A stretch of 64,000 nucleotides of DNA from contig JBFXAQ010000001.1 in assembly GCA_050184115.1 (NCBI GenBank), positions 496,001 to 560,000 on the forward strand, in the 5' to 3' direction. The translations under genes were made by a program, and so were the position numbers. The stretch is from JACKNG01 sp050184115 (GTDB lineage Bacteria > Pseudomonadota > Gammaproteobacteria > Ga0077536). Positions 17,682-29,553 of this stretch are shown one piece after another. The notes beneath the pieces were generated by a model that did no database searches, was not told where the DNA came from, and was given only the letters and a program-made list of their open reading frames with translations. Position 1 is the stretch's first letter, and each line of letters begins with the position of its first letter.

Positions 17682-18916
17682 CCGCGCTCGAGCGTGGCCG
17701 CAGGCCCGAGCGCCTGGAGCATGTCGTGCAAGCGCTCGAGACGGCGAGCCCGTGTGGCGAGCTGTTCCCGAACGGCGCCCTTGAGGCGACGTTCGTGATG
17801 AACCAGTTCGTGCGAGAGCAGGCGCAGGCGAGCCGCGGGTGACGCGGCGCCGAGCCGCGAGCGCAGGGCGCCGAGGCGTCCGTTCCCCAGTGTCAAGGTG
17901 GTACGCGTGGCGTGATGCAGGCGCTGCGACAAGTCGTCGACGCGCTGGAAATTGAGTTCCAGTCGCCGTTGCGGCGAGACCAGCCGGCGCGCCAGGTGCC
18001 CGACTTCGCGCACCTGGCTGCCGAGCCGGCGCGTCACGGCATTGATCAGCCGACGTTCGAGATCCCGTGCACGCCGTGCAGCCGCCAGGCCATCGGGTGA
18101 GACCAGTTCGGCGGCCGCGGAGGGCGTCGGTGCGCGCAGATCGGCGACGAGGTCGGCGATCGTCACGTCGACCTCATGACCGACGGCGCTCACGGTCGGA
18201 ATGGCCGAGTCGTGAATGGCTCGTGCTACCACCTCTTCGTTGAACGACCACAGGTCCTCGAGCGAGCCACCGCCCCGGCCGATGATGAGGACGTCGCATT
18301 CGGCGCGGACGTTGGCCGTTTCGATCGCGCGCACGATGTCGCGCGCCGCGCCTTCGCCCTGAACAAGGGTCGGATAGACGATGACCGGAATCGCCGGGCA
18401 ACGCCTTGCCAGGACGTGGATGACATCGCGCACGGCAGCACCGCTCGGCGAGGTGATGATGCCGATGGCGCGTGGCCAGTCCGGCAGCGGCCGCTTGTGA
18501 GCGGCATCGAACAATCCTTCCGCCTGGAGTCTCAGCTTGAGCTCCTCGAAGCGCAGCGCGAGCAGGCCGTCACCGGCGGCCTCGAGGCTGTCGACGATGA
18601 GCTGGAAGTCGCCGCGCGCGGGATACAGGCTGACCAGCCCGTAGGCGAGGACCGACAGGCCGTTCTCGGGGCGACAGCGCAGGCCGCTGGCGCGATTGCG
18701 GAACATGGCGCAGCGTACCTGGGCGGTGGCATCCTTCAAAGTGAAGTAGAGATGCCCGGACGATGGCCGCGCGAGGTTCGAGATCTCGCCTTCCACCCAC
18801 AGGCGGCCGAGGCCCTGCTCGAGCGTCGCCCGGGCCGCTTCGGTCAGCCTGGAAACGCTGTAGATGTCGTGCAAGGCATTGCCAGGATTGAGATTTTCGA
18901 ACGTCCTGCGGGCCAT
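17528..18916 (-). CDS. xseA: exodeoxyribonuclease VII large subunit
   Basis: Catalytic subunit of exonuclease VII, which degrades single-stranded DNA to acid-soluble oligonucleotides. 462 aa. The N-terminal OB-fold (YSVSRLTEAARATLEQGLG, WVEGEISNLARPSSGHLYF) and the catalytic core (GIITSPSGAAVRDVIHVLARR, DVLIIGRGGGSLEDLWSFNE, PTVSAVGHEVDVTIADLVAD) are typical. The coiled-coil C-terminal part follows. It is divergent from guaB; its 3' end overlaps the DUF218 gene. xseB is not in this window. Confidence 0.96.
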   Translation of the reverse strand: MARRTFENLNPGNALHDIYSVSRLTEAARATLEQGLGRLWVEGEISNLARPSSGHLYFTLKDATAQVRCAMFRNRASGLRCRPENGLSVLAYGLVSLYPARGDFQLIVDSLEAAGDGLLALRFEELKLRLQAEGLFDAAHKRPLPDWPRAIGIITSPSGAAVRDVIHVLARRCPAIPVIVYPTLVQGEGAARDIVRAIETANVRAECDVLIIGRGGGSLEDLWSFNEEVVARAIHDSAIPTVSAVGHEVDVTIADLVADLRAPTPSAAAELVSPDGLAAARRARDLERRLINAVTRRLGSQVREVGHLARRLVSPQRRLELNFQRVDDLSQRLHHATRTTLTLGNGRLGALRSRLGAASPAARLRLLSHELVHHERRLKGAVREQLATRARRLERLHDMLQALGPAATLERGYAIVTASDGSIVRDAARLAVTDEVQTRLARGEFSARVLATSPTSDDDNTP

Positions 18917-18933
18917 GAGCGGAGGTTGCCACG

Positions 18934-18962
18934 TTTACCGGGAGGGCGCGAATCCCTATAAT
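18934..18962 (+). promoter_or_regulatory. sigma-70 promoter of guaBA
   Basis: TTTACC at 18934-18939 and a perfect TATAAT at 18957-18962 are separated by 17 bp, ideally placed 35 bp upstream of the guaB ATG and just beyond the divergent xseA start. Confidence 0.75.
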
Positions 18963-18996
18963 TCGCCGCTTCCATTTTACGGGATGGCCCCCTCCG

Positions 18997-20460
18997 ATGC
19001 GCGTCGTAGACGAAGCACTCACCTTCGATGACGTCCTGCTTCTGCCGGACTACTCAGAGGTCCTCCCGCGCGAAGCCGACCTGCGTACCCGCCTGACGCG
19101 CGACATCGAGCTCCAGATCCCCCTGCTCGCCGCCGCCATGGACACGGTCACCGAGGCACGCCTGGCCATCGCGCTGGCCCAGGAGGGCGGCATCGGCATC
19201 ATCCACAAGAACATGAGCCCGACCGAGCAGGCGCAGCAGGTGCGCCAGGTCAAGAAGTTCGAGAGCGGTGTCATTCGCGACCCCATCACGACCCGACCTG
19301 ATGCCAGCATCGGCGAAGTGCTGGCGTTGACCCGCGAACATGGCATCTCCGGCGTGCCGGTCGTCGATGGCGGCAAATTGGTCGGCATCGTCACCAGCCG
19401 TGACCTGCGTTTCGAGAAGCGCTTCGACGCCGCGGTGAGCGAGATCATGACTCCGCAGGAACGCCTGGTGACAGTCCGCGAGAACGCGGAGAAGGACGAG
19501 GTCATCGCACTCCTGCACAAGCACCGCATCGAGAAGGTGCTGGTCGTCAACGACGACTACGAACTGCGCGGGATGATCACCGTCAAGGACATTCAAAAAT
19601 CCGACGAATTCCCCAATGCCTGCAAGGACAGCGACGAACGCCTGCGCGTCGGCGCCGCAGTCGGTGTCGGCGCCGGCACGCACGAACGCGTGATGGCACT
19701 GGTCGAGGCCGGCGTCGACGTCATCGTCGTCGACACCGCGCACGGCCACTCTCGCGGCGTCCTCGACACCGTGTCGTGGATCAAGAGGACCTACCCGGCG
19801 ACGCAGGTCATTGGCGGCAACATTGCCACAGGCGATGCTGCCACGGCCCTGGTCGACGCCGGCGCCGATGCCGTGAAGGTTGGCATCGGGCCTGGTTCGA
19901 TCTGCACCACGCGCATCGTCACCGGTATCGGCGTGCCGCAGATCACGGCCGTGACGAGCGTCGCCGAGCGCCTCAAGGGTTCCGGCGTACCGCTGATTTC
20001 GGACGGCGGCGTACGCTATTCGGGCGACATCGCCAAGGTCCTCGTGGCCGGCGCGTACTGCGTCATGATCGGCTCGCTGTTCGCGGGCACCGAAGAGGCG
20101 CCCGGCGAAGTCGAGCTCTACCAGGGGCGTTCCTACAAGTCCTATCGCGGTATGGGTTCGCTCGGCGCCATGGCGCAGAAGCACGGCTCCTCCGATCGCT
20201 ATTTCCAGGAAAGCGGGGAAATCGAGAAGCTGGTGCCCGAAGGCATCGAGGGCCGCGTGCCGTACAAGGGCCCGCTGCGCGCTGTCGTCCACCAGATGAT
20301 CGGTGGCTTGCGCGCCGCGATGGGTTACACCGGCTGCCGCAACATCGAAGAATTCCGCACACGGCCGAAGTTCCTGCGCGTGACGGCCGCCGGCATGCGC
20401 GAGAGCCACGCCCACGACGTCCAGATCACCAAGGAAGCGCCCAACTACCGTCTCGATTGA
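18997..20460 (+). CDS. guaB: inosine-5'-monophosphate dehydrogenase
   Basis: NAD-dependent oxidation of IMP to XMP, the committed step to GMP. 487 aa, typical. TIM-barrel with inserted CBS pair (about residues 95-200: ITTRPDASIGEVLALTREHG, MTPQERLVTVRENAEKDE). Catalytic Cys loop GPGSICTTRIVTG, flap region ESGEIEKLVPEGIEGRVPYK. Strong promoter at 18934-18962. guaA follows 43 nt downstream, the usual guaBA operon. Confidence 0.97.
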   Translation: MRVVDEALTFDDVLLLPDYSEVLPREADLRTRLTRDIELQIPLLAAAMDTVTEARLAIALAQEGGIGIIHKNMSPTEQAQQVRQVKKFESGVIRDPITTRPDASIGEVLALTREHGISGVPVVDGGKLVGIVTSRDLRFEKRFDAAVSEIMTPQERLVTVRENAEKDEVIALLHKHRIEKVLVVNDDYELRGMITVKDIQKSDEFPNACKDSDERLRVGAAVGVGAGTHERVMALVEAGVDVIVVDTAHGHSRGVLDTVSWIKRTYPATQVIGGNIATGDAATALVDAGADAVKVGIGPGSICTTRIVTGIGVPQITAVTSVAERLKGSGVPLISDGGVRYSGDIAKVLVAGAYCVMIGSLFAGTEEAPGEVELYQGRSYKSYRGMGSLGAMAQKHGSSDRYFQESGEIEKLVPEGIEGRVPYKGPLRAVVHQMIGGLRAAMGYTGCRNIEEFRTRPKFLRVTAAGMRESHAHDVQITKEAPNYRLD

Positions 20461-20503
20461 GACGCGGGCGCGGCACGGCGACATCCAGCAGGGCCCGATC
20501 ACG

Positions 20504-22087
20504 ATGGACGGCACACGCGATCTGCACAGCGATCGGATCCTGATCCTGGACTTCGGCTCGCAATACACCCAGCTCATTGCGCGCCGCGTGCGCGAAGCCC
20601 AGGTCTACTGCGAAATTCGCCCTTACGACATCAGCGCCACGGCTCTGGACGAATTCGCGCCGCGGGGCATCGTGCTCTCCGGGGGGCCGGAGTCGGTCAA
20701 TGCCAACGCCGAGTTCCGCGCGCCGGCCCGGGTGTTCGAACTCGGCGTGCCGGTGCTCGGCATCTGCTACGGCATGCAGACCATGGCGACCCAGCTGGGC
20801 GGCCGCGTCGAAGCCTCGGCCGAGCGCGAGTTCGGCTACGCGCGGGTCCGCGCCCGCGGTCATTCGGAGCTGCTGCGTGACATCCAGGATCTCACCAATG
20901 CCGAGGGCCACGGCCTGCTCGACGTGTGGATGAGCCACGGCGATCACGTCACCGACCTGCCGCCTGGTTTCAAACGCATCGCCTCGACCGACAACGCGCC
21001 GATTGCCGGGATGGCGGACGAATCGCGGCATTTCTACGGCTTGCAGTTCCACCCCGAGGTCACGCATACCCGCCAAGGCCAGGCCATTCTCAGCCGCTTC
21101 GTCCACGACATCTGCGGCTGCGGTGCATTATGGACGGCGGCCAACATCATTTCGGACAGTATCACGCGCATCCGTGAACAGGTCGGCACCGACCGCGTCT
21201 TGTTGGGCCTGTCCGGTGGCGTCGATTCCTCGGTCGTTGCTGCCATGCTGCACAAGGCCATCGGGCGTCAGCTGACCTGCGTGTTCGTCGACAACGGCCT
21301 GCTGCGCCAGGACGAGGCGGGCGAGGTGATGGCGACCTTTGCTCGCCACATGGGGGTCGATGTGCGCCTGGCCGACGCCGGCGAGCAGTTTCTCGGCGCT
21401 CTGGCCGGGGTCAGCGATCCCGAGAACAAGCGCAAGGTCATCGGACGTACCTTTATCGAGGTGTTCGAGGCCGAGGCTGAGAAACTCGACGGTGTGCAGT
21501 GGCTGGCGCAGGGCACGATCTACCCTGACGTGATCGAGTCCGCCGCATCGGCCACTGGCAAGGCGCATGTCATCAAGTCCCACCACAACGTCGGCGGCCT
21601 GCCCGAGAACCTCAGTTTCGAGCTCATCGAGCCGCTGCGCGAATTGTTCAAGGACGAGGTGCGCAAGGTCGGGGTCGAACTCGGCCTCCCGGTCGAGATG
21701 GTCTACCGGCATCCCTTCCCGGGCCCGGGGCTGGGGGTTCGCATCCTCGGCGAAGTCCGCCGTGAGTATGCCGACACCCTGCGCCGTGCCGACGCCATCT
21801 TCATCGAAGAACTGCGCCGCCACGATCTCTACGACAAGGTCAGCCAGGCTTTCGCGGTGTTCCTGCCGGTGCGCTCGGTGGGGGTCCAGGGCGATGCGCG
21901 GAGCTACGAGTACGTCGTCGCGTTACGCGCCGTGGAAACCATCGATTTCATGACCGCGCACTGGGCGCATCTGCCCTACGAGTTTCTCGATCTCGTGTCG
22001 CGTCGCATCATCAACGAGGTCGCCGGAGTGTCGCGCGTCGTCTACGACGTGTCGGGCAAGCCGCCGGCGACCATCGAGTGGGAGTGA
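20504..22087 (+). CDS. guaA: GMP synthase (glutamine-hydrolysing)
   Basis: Amidates XMP to GMP. 527 aa. Class I glutamine amidotransferase domain at the N-terminus (ILILDFGSQYTQLIARRVRE, nucleophile Cys in GICYGMQTM, HxE in QFHPEVTHT), then the ATP pyrophosphatase P-loop LLGLSGGVDSSVVAAML, and the dimerisation domain with RHPFPGPGLGVRILG. The start of tadA overlaps or lies just beyond its end. Confidence 0.97.
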   Translation: MDGTRDLHSDRILILDFGSQYTQLIARRVREAQVYCEIRPYDISATALDEFAPRGIVLSGGPESVNANAEFRAPARVFELGVPVLGICYGMQTMATQLGGRVEASAEREFGYARVRARGHSELLRDIQDLTNAEGHGLLDVWMSHGDHVTDLPPGFKRIASTDNAPIAGMADESRHFYGLQFHPEVTHTRQGQAILSRFVHDICGCGALWTAANIISDSITRIREQVGTDRVLLGLSGGVDSSVVAAMLHKAIGRQLTCVFVDNGLLRQDEAGEVMATFARHMGVDVRLADAGEQFLGALAGVSDPENKRKVIGRTFIEVFEAEAEKLDGVQWLAQGTIYPDVIESAASATGKAHVIKSHHNVGGLPENLSFELIEPLRELFKDEVRKVGVELGLPVEMVYRHPFPGPGLGVRILGEVRREYADTLRRADAIFIEELRRHDLYDKVSQAFAVFLPVRSVGVQGDARSYEYVVALRAVETIDFMTAHWAHLPYEFLDLVSRRIINEVAGVSRVVYDVSGKPPATIEWE

Positions 22088-22113
22088 GGGCGCATCTGCC
22101 CCAATTCTCGCGC

Positions 22114-22623
22114 ATGGGTGCCCAGTCCGTCATTCCGACCGCGTCCAGCGTCGTCGTGTCCGCACAGGATCGTCACTGGATGCAGCTCGCGCTGGCGCAG
22201 GCGCGTGCAGCCGAAGCGGCCGGCGAAGTCCCGGTCGGAGCCGTCGTCGTCATCGGCGGCGAGGTGATTGGCCGCGGGCACAACGCCGGCATCACGACCC
22301 ACGACCCGACCGCGCATGCCGAGATCGTCGCACTCCGCGAAGCGGCCGGCGCCCGCGGCAACTACCGGCTCAGCGGCGCCACACTCTACGCCACGCTCGA
22401 ACCCTGCCCAATGTGTGCGGGTGCAATTGTCCATGCGCGCATAGCACGGGTCGTCTACGCTGCACCCGATCCGCGGGCGGGCGCGGCCGGCAGCGTGATG
22501 GACGTCCTCGCCCACCCCGCCCTGAATCATCGCCCCGAGGTCGTCGCCGGCGTCGAGCGCGAAGCCGCCGCCGAACTGCTCGTCGCATTCTTTCGTGCCC
22601 GACGCGGCCCGGGCAGCACGTGA
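22114..22623 (+). CDS. tadA: tRNA-specific adenosine deaminase TadA
   Basis: Deaminates A34 of tRNA-Arg(ACG) to inosine. ATG 22114 (169 aa) chosen; GTG 22078 within guaA would add 12 residues. Zinc/catalytic motifs: HAEIVALREAA (His and proton-shuttle Glu) and PCPMCAGAIVHARI (two Cys). The segment VPVGAVVVIGGEVIGRGHN is typical. Overlaps pncC by 4 nt. Confidence 0.95.
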   Translation: MGAQSVIPTASSVVVSAQDRHWMQLALAQARAAEAAGEVPVGAVVVIGGEVIGRGHNAGITTHDPTAHAEIVALREAAGARGNYRLSGATLYATLEPCPMCAGAIVHARIARVVYAAPDPRAGAAGSVMDVLAHPALNHRPEVVAGVEREAAAELLVAFFRARRGPGST

Positions 22624-23120
22624 GCGCGCCGCACGACCAGGACACGTTGGAGACGCTGGCCCGCGAACTTGGCGAGCTTCTGCTCGAACGCGGCTGGCGT
22701 GCCGCAACGGCCGAGTCCTGTACCGGTGGCTGGATAGCGCAGGCCGTCACCGCCATCGCCGGCAGTTCGGACTGGTTCGAGGCTGGCCTTGTCACCTACT
22801 CGAATACAGCCAAGATCGATCTCCTCGGAGTCGAGGCCATGCTCATCGAGCGGCATGGCGCCGTGAGCGGCGAAACGGCCGCGGCGATGGCGCGGGGGGC
22901 ATTACGCGTGACCGGCGCCGACATCGCCTGTGCCGTGACAGGCGTCGCCGGGCCCGGTGGTGGCAGCGCGGCCAAGCCGGTCGGCACGGTGTGGTTCGGT
23001 TTCACCACGGTCGACGGTCGCAGCGAAAGCGAGTGCCGCCGGTTCGACGGCGATAGGCGGGCCGTTCGTGCGCAGGCCGTTGCCCATGCCTTGCGCGGCC
23101 TGATTGACCGCCTGGCCTGA
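22620..23120 (+). CDS. pncC: nicotinamide-nucleotide amidohydrolase PncC (CinA C-terminal domain)
   Basis: Deamidates nicotinamide mononucleotide to nicotinic acid mononucleotide in NAD recycling. Start GTG 22620 overlaps the tadA stop (GTGA) and gives a 166-aa single-domain protein, the usual stand-alone size. Motifs: TAESCTGGWIAQAVTAIAGSS, VTYSNTAKIDLLGV, and VTGVAGPGGGSAAKPVGTVW. Frequently found just upstream of recA in gammaproteobacteria, as here, with thpR in between. Confidence 0.94.
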   Translation: MSAPHDQDTLETLARELGELLLERGWRAATAESCTGGWIAQAVTAIAGSSDWFEAGLVTYSNTAKIDLLGVEAMLIERHGAVSGETAAAMARGALRVTGADIACAVTGVAGPGGGSAAKPVGTVWFGFTTVDGRSESECRRFDGDRRAVRAQAVAHALRGLIDRLA

Positions 23121-23669
23121 GTGCCGCGGCTGTTCTACGCCCTGTGGCCCGACGCCGCCACGCGCGCGGCGCTGGCAACGGCCGCCAGCCGAGTCGACGT
23201 CCGCACAGCGCGGCGCGTGCATGCCGACGATCTGCACCTGACGCTGACTTTCCTCGGTGAAACCACGGCCGCCGACTGCGCAGACCTCGAACTCCAGCCG
23301 GCACCGGAACTGCCGGGGTTCACGCTCGAGTTCGGTTTCTGCGGCTGGTGGCGGGCGAGCCGTGTTGCCTGGCTCGCCCCTCTCTCGACGCCGGCCGCGC
23401 TCCTCGCGCTGCAGGCCTGGACGGCCGCTGCCGGACTTCGCGCAGGCTTCGCGCCAGAGGCACGCGCGTTTCAACCACACATCACCGTCGCGCGCCGGGT
23501 CACGCGGGTTCCCCGTGCCTCGGGAGGTTTCGAGTTGACTTGGCAAGTGACTGATTTCGCGCTGCTCGAATCCCTCGCGGAAAAACAACAGACGCGCTAT
23601 CGCGTGCGTACCACGTGGCCTCTGCAAACGGCTCCGCGCGATGAAACCGCGTCGCCTTCTGTGCGATAA
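23121..23669 (+). CDS. thpR: RNA 2',3'-cyclic phosphodiesterase (LigT/ThpR)
   Basis: 2H phosphoesterase acting on 2',3'-cyclic RNA ends. 182 aa from GTG 23121, immediately after the pncC stop. The two HxT/Sx motifs are HLTLTFLGE and PHITVARRV. The stop lies inside the candidate recA promoter. Confidence 0.93.
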   Translation: MPRLFYALWPDAATRAALATAASRVDVRTARRVHADDLHLTLTFLGETTAADCADLELQPAPELPGFTLEFGFCGWWRASRVAWLAPLSTPAALLALQAWTAAAGLRAGFAPEARAFQPHITVARRVTRVPRASGGFELTWQVTDFALLESLAEKQQTRYRVRTTWPLQTAPRDETASPSVR

Positions 23670-23670
23670 T
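23662..23670 (+). promoter_or_regulatory. candidate extended -10 element for recA
   Basis: TGCGATAAT (TGn plus a TATAAT-like hexamer) lies 48 bp upstream of the recA ATG, with only a weak -35. It overlaps CTGTGCGATAATCCGC, which has one CTGT LexA half-site but lacks the matching ACAG half. Confidence 0.4.
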
Positions 23671-23717
23671 CCGCCGCTCGCTGGACTCCCAATCACCCCA
23701 CGCAAGAGGACACGAAA

Positions 23718-24758
23718 ATGGACGAAAACAAGCGAAAAGCGCTAGGAGCGGCGCTGTCCCAAATCGAGAAGCAATTCGGTACCGGATCGATCATGCGCAT
23801 GGGCGATGCCGGCGCCGTACCCAACGTACAGGTGGTGTCGACCGGGTCGCTGTCACTCGACATCGCGCTCGGCGTCGGAGGGCTGCCGCGCGGCCGGGTG
23901 GTGGAGATTTTCGGACCGGAGTCGTCGGGCAAGACCACCCTTGCGCTGCACGTCGTCGCCGAAGTGCAGAAGCTAGGCGGTACGGCCGCATTCGTGGACG
24001 CCGAACATGCACTCGATCCGCAGTACGCCGAGCGGCTCGGGGTCGACGTCGGTGAACTCCTGGTTTCGCAACCCGACACCGGCGAGCAGGCGCTCGAGAT
24101 CACGGACATGCTGGTGCGCTCGGGCGCGGTCGACGTCATCATCGTCGACTCCGTGGCGGCACTGGTGCCGAAAGCGGAAATCGAAGGCGAGATGGGTGAC
24201 AGCCACGTCGGTTTGCAGGCACGCCTGATGTCGCAAGCCCTGCGCAAGCTGACCGGTAACATCAAGCGCTCGAACACTCTGGTCATCTTCATCAACCAGA
24301 TACGCATGAAGATCGGGGTCATGTTCGGCAACCCGGAAACGACCACCGGCGGGAACGCACTCAAATTCTATGCGTCCGTGAGGCTCGACATCCGCCGCGT
24401 CGGTTCGCTCAAGCGCGGCGACGAAATCATCGGCAACGAAACCCGCGTCAAGGTCGTGAAGAACAAGGTCGCCCCTCCGTTCCGCCAGGCGAATTTCGAC
24501 ATCTTGTACAACGAGGGCGTGTCGCGCGAAAGCGAACTCATCGAACTCGGCGTCGAGCACGGCCTGGTCGAGAAGACCGGGGCCTGGTACAGCTACAAGG
24601 GCGATCGACTCGGCCAGGGTAAGGACAACGTGCGGTTGTTCCTCAAGGAGAATCCGACCATAGCCAGCGAGATCGAAGCGGGAGTGCGCTCATCGGCGAT
24701 ACAGCACTCGGCGAGCGCCGACGATGTCGACGAGGAGCCGGTGGAGGCCGAAGCCTGA
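23718..24758 (+). CDS. recA: recombinase RecA
   Basis: ATP-dependent strand-exchange protein and LexA coprotease. 346 aa, typical. Starts MDENKRKALGAALSQIEKQF; Walker A GPESSGKTTLALH, the MAW-like FVDAEHALDPQYAERLGVD, LVIFINQIRMKIGVMFGNPE (Walker B and L1), TTGGNALKFYAS (L2). Acidic C-terminal tail EEPVEAEA. ATG preceded by AGAGGA. recX follows. Confidence 0.98.
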   Translation: MDENKRKALGAALSQIEKQFGTGSIMRMGDAGAVPNVQVVSTGSLSLDIALGVGGLPRGRVVEIFGPESSGKTTLALHVVAEVQKLGGTAAFVDAEHALDPQYAERLGVDVGELLVSQPDTGEQALEITDMLVRSGAVDVIIVDSVAALVPKAEIEGEMGDSHVGLQARLMSQALRKLTGNIKRSNTLVIFINQIRMKIGVMFGNPETTTGGNALKFYASVRLDIRRVGSLKRGDEIIGNETRVKVVKNKVAPPFRQANFDILYNEGVSRESELIELGVEHGLVEKTGAWYSYKGDRLGQGKDNVRLFLKENPTIASEIEAGVRSSAIQHSASADDVDEEPVEAEA

Positions 24759-24796
24759 GCGACGAGGACCCGCGGACGGCGGCTCGCCGGGCCGCC

Positions 24797-25211
24797 GTGT
24801 CCGCGCTGGCCCGGCGTGAACACAGCCGTCGCGAACTCGAGCGCAAGCTGGGCGCACGCGGCCTCGATGCCAATGCGGTCGGTGACGCGCTCGACGACCT
24901 GGGCGCGGCAGGCTTGCAGAACGACGGACGGTTTGCGACGGCGTATGCACGCCAGCGCGCCGAGCGCGGTTACGGGCCGCGACGTATCCGGCTGGAACTG
25001 CGCGAACGCGGCATCGAAGACACTGCTGTCGTAGCTGCCTTCGATGAACTCGAGCACGATTTCGCCACGCTGGCACGCCGCGTGCAGCGACGCAAGTTCG
25101 GACACGCGCCGCGCTCAGTGGCCGAGCGTGCGAAGCAGACGCGCTTTCTCGAGTATCGTGGATTCGAATCTGCGCAAATCCGCCATGCATTGGAACACGA
25201 CACTGACGACG

Positions 25212-25225
<14 letters not shown>
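24797..25225 (+). CDS. recX: regulatory protein RecX
   Basis: Inhibits RecA filament activity. 142 aa from GTG 24797; three-helix repeats are recognisable (ARREHSRRELERKLGARG, GRFATAYARQRAERGYGPRR, RFLEYRGFESAQIRHALE). The gene's frame continues upstream to CTG 24755, which overlaps the recA stop and would add 14 residues (SDEDPRTAARRAA). Relatives often have such an N-terminal stretch, so the real start is uncertain. The end overlaps alaS by 14 nt. Confidence 0.9.
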
Positions 25226-27833
<2,608 letters not shown>

Positions 27834-27908
27834 ACATCTCGGATCGATTCTCGCGCCGCGTCCTGGCGACGCGGCGACATCGCATCGAAACCCTTTGACA
27901 GGAGTTGC

Positions 27909-29138
27909 ATGGCACTCATCGTTCAGAAATTTGGCGGTACCTCCGTCGGCGACGTCGACCGCATCAGGGCGGTCGCCGAACGGGCCAAGCGCACGCAGGC
28001 AGAAGGACATCAGGTCGTGGTCGTCGTCTCGGCCATGTCCGGTGAAACGGATCGCCTGCTCGGCCTGGCCCGCGCCTTCGATGCGAATCCGCGAGGGCGG
28101 GAACTCGACGTCATCCTCTCGACCGGCGAACAGGTCACGATCGGACTCTTGTGCATGGCGCTGCAGTCCCTCGGCGCGGCGGCGATGTCTTTCACCGGTG
28201 GGCAGGTGCGGATCCTGACCGACAGCGCCTATAACAAGGCGCGTATCGAGGCGATCGACCAACATCACGTCAGAGCCGCGCTCGAGCACGGCCAAGTGGC
28301 CGTGGTGGCGGGATTCCAGGGCGTCGACGCCGACGGCAACATCACTACGCTAGGCCGGGGTGGTTCCGATACCACAGCGGTGGCATTGGCCGCCGCGCTG
28401 GACGCCGACGAGTGCCAGATTTATACGGACGTGGACGGGGTCTACACGACTGATCCTCGTATCGTGCCCGAGGCGCGCCGTCTGGACCGAATCACCTACG
28501 AGGAGATGCTGGAGATGGCCAGCCTCGGCGCCAAGGTGTTGCAGATCCGCTCGGTCGAGTTCGCCAGCAAATACCAGGTCAACCTGCGGGTCTTGTCGTC
28601 GTTCGCCGAGGGCGGCGGGACCCTGATCACGACAGAGGACAACATCATGGAACAGGCGCTAATTTCGGGTGTCACACTCAACCGGGACGAGGCCCAAGTC
28701 ACGGTTACGGGTGTCCCCGACCGGCCGGGAATTGCCAGTGGTCTTCTCGGTCCGATCGCCGATGCGAACATCGAGGTGGATATGATCGTGCAAAACACCG
28801 GGGCCGACGGCGCCACGGATTTCACGTTCACCGTGCATCGCAATGATTACGAGCGTACCCTGGGTATCCTGCGCGACGTTGCGCCCGGCATGGAGGCGCG
28901 GAGCGTGGAAGGCGATCGCAAGATCGTCAAGGTTTCGATCGTCGGTGTCGGGATGCGTTCGCATGCCGGCATCGCAAGCCGGATGTTCCGTGCCCTGGCC
29001 GCAGAGGGCATCAACATCCGCATGATTTCGACCTCTGAGATCAAGATCTCGGTCGTCGTGGACGAAAAGTATGGCGAGCTCGCAGTGCGCACGTTGCACG
29101 ACGAGTTCGAGCTCGAGAAGGGCGCGGTCAGCGCCTGA
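27909..29138 (+). CDS. lysC: aspartate kinase
   Basis: Phosphorylates aspartate, the entry to Lys, Thr, Met and diaminopimelate synthesis. 409 aa, the size of the monofunctional alpha/beta class. N-terminal kinase motifs VQKFGGTSVGDVDRI, TLGRGGSDTTAVALAAAL and YTDVDGVYTTDP. Two C-terminal ACT domains (PDRPGIASGLLGPIADANIE; VGVGMRSHAGIASRMFRAL) bind Lys/Thr for feedback control. ATG after AGGAG. Confidence 0.96.
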   Translation: MALIVQKFGGTSVGDVDRIRAVAERAKRTQAEGHQVVVVVSAMSGETDRLLGLARAFDANPRGRELDVILSTGEQVTIGLLCMALQSLGAAAMSFTGGQVRILTDSAYNKARIEAIDQHHVRAALEHGQVAVVAGFQGVDADGNITTLGRGGSDTTAVALAAALDADECQIYTDVDGVYTTDPRIVPEARRLDRITYEEMLEMASLGAKVLQIRSVEFASKYQVNLRVLSSFAEGGGTLITTEDNIMEQALISGVTLNRDEAQVTVTGVPDRPGIASGLLGPIADANIEVDMIVQNTGADGATDFTFTVHRNDYERTLGILRDVAPGMEARSVEGDRKIVKVSIVGVGMRSHAGIASRMFRALAAEGINIRMISTSEIKISVVVDEKYGELAVRTLHDEFELEKGAVSA

Positions 29139-29144
29139 CGGATT

Positions 29145-29169
29145 CGGGCGTGGGCAGGGCCCACGCCCG
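29145..29169 (+). terminator. strong hairpin after lysC, weak terminator candidate
   Basis: A perfect 11-bp inverted repeat, CGGGCGTGGGC-AGG-GCCCACGCCCG, starts 6 nt after the lysC stop. No T-run follows, so it may be a partial or Rho-assisted terminator, or an RNA 3'-end stabiliser, before csrA. Confidence 0.4.
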
Positions 29170-29304
29170 TTGCTCCCTTGAGGCTGCCGACGATGTCTTG
29201 CGGCCTCGGGGACGACAATAGCCGTACCCCCGCTATCGTCACTTCAATGGAGATTGTGAATCGGCAAGCGGCGCCGCCTTGCGATGGCGCCTATGGAGAT
29301 AGCT

Positions 29305-29499
29305 ATGCTTATTTTGACTAGACGGGTCGGTGAGGCGTTGATGATTGGTGACGAGATCAACGTAACTGTTCTGGGTATCAAGGGTAACCAGGTGCGTATC
29401 GGGGTCAGCGCGCCCAAGGAAGTCGCGGTGCACCGCGAGGAGATCTACCAGCGCATCCAACAAGAGAGCGACGCACCGGAGGAATCGGTGTCGGACTGA
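29305..29499 (+). CDS. csrA: carbon storage regulator CsrA/RsmA
   Basis: RNA-binding post-transcriptional regulator that binds GGA motifs and controls motility, biofilm and carbon flow. 64 aa from ATG 29305; upstream in-frame ATGs at 29284 and 29293 belong to the leader. Typical sequence: MLILTRRVGEALMIGD, VTVLGIKGNQVRIGVSAP, EVAVHREEIYQRIQ. The Shine-Dalgarno contains GGA (ATGGAGATAG), as expected for CsrA autoregulation. The alaS-lysC-csrA-tRNA-Ser order is classical for gammaproteobacteria. Confidence 0.97.
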   Translation: MLILTRRVGEALMIGDEINVTVLGIKGNQVRIGVSAPKEVAVHREEIYQRIQQESDAPEESVSD

Positions 29500-29511
29500 G
29501 GTCCTGCGAAC

Positions 29512-29540
29512 TTTACCCCGCCAACCTGCGTGGGTATGCT
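29512..29540 (+). promoter_or_regulatory. sigma-70 promoter of tRNA-Ser
   Basis: TTTACC (29512-29517) and TATGCT (29535-29540) with 17-bp spacing, 13 bp upstream of the tRNA 5' end. The -35 is identical to that of guaB. Confidence 0.6.
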
Positions 29541-29553
29541 ACGCGCTCTTCCA

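Noticed and set aside
19054..20577. 507-aa open frame antisense to guaB
   Set aside because: Mirror of guaB codon bias; no family features.
23655..23717. LexA box upstream of recA
   Set aside because: Only one CTGT half-site; the partner ACAG is absent, so no SOS box can be claimed.
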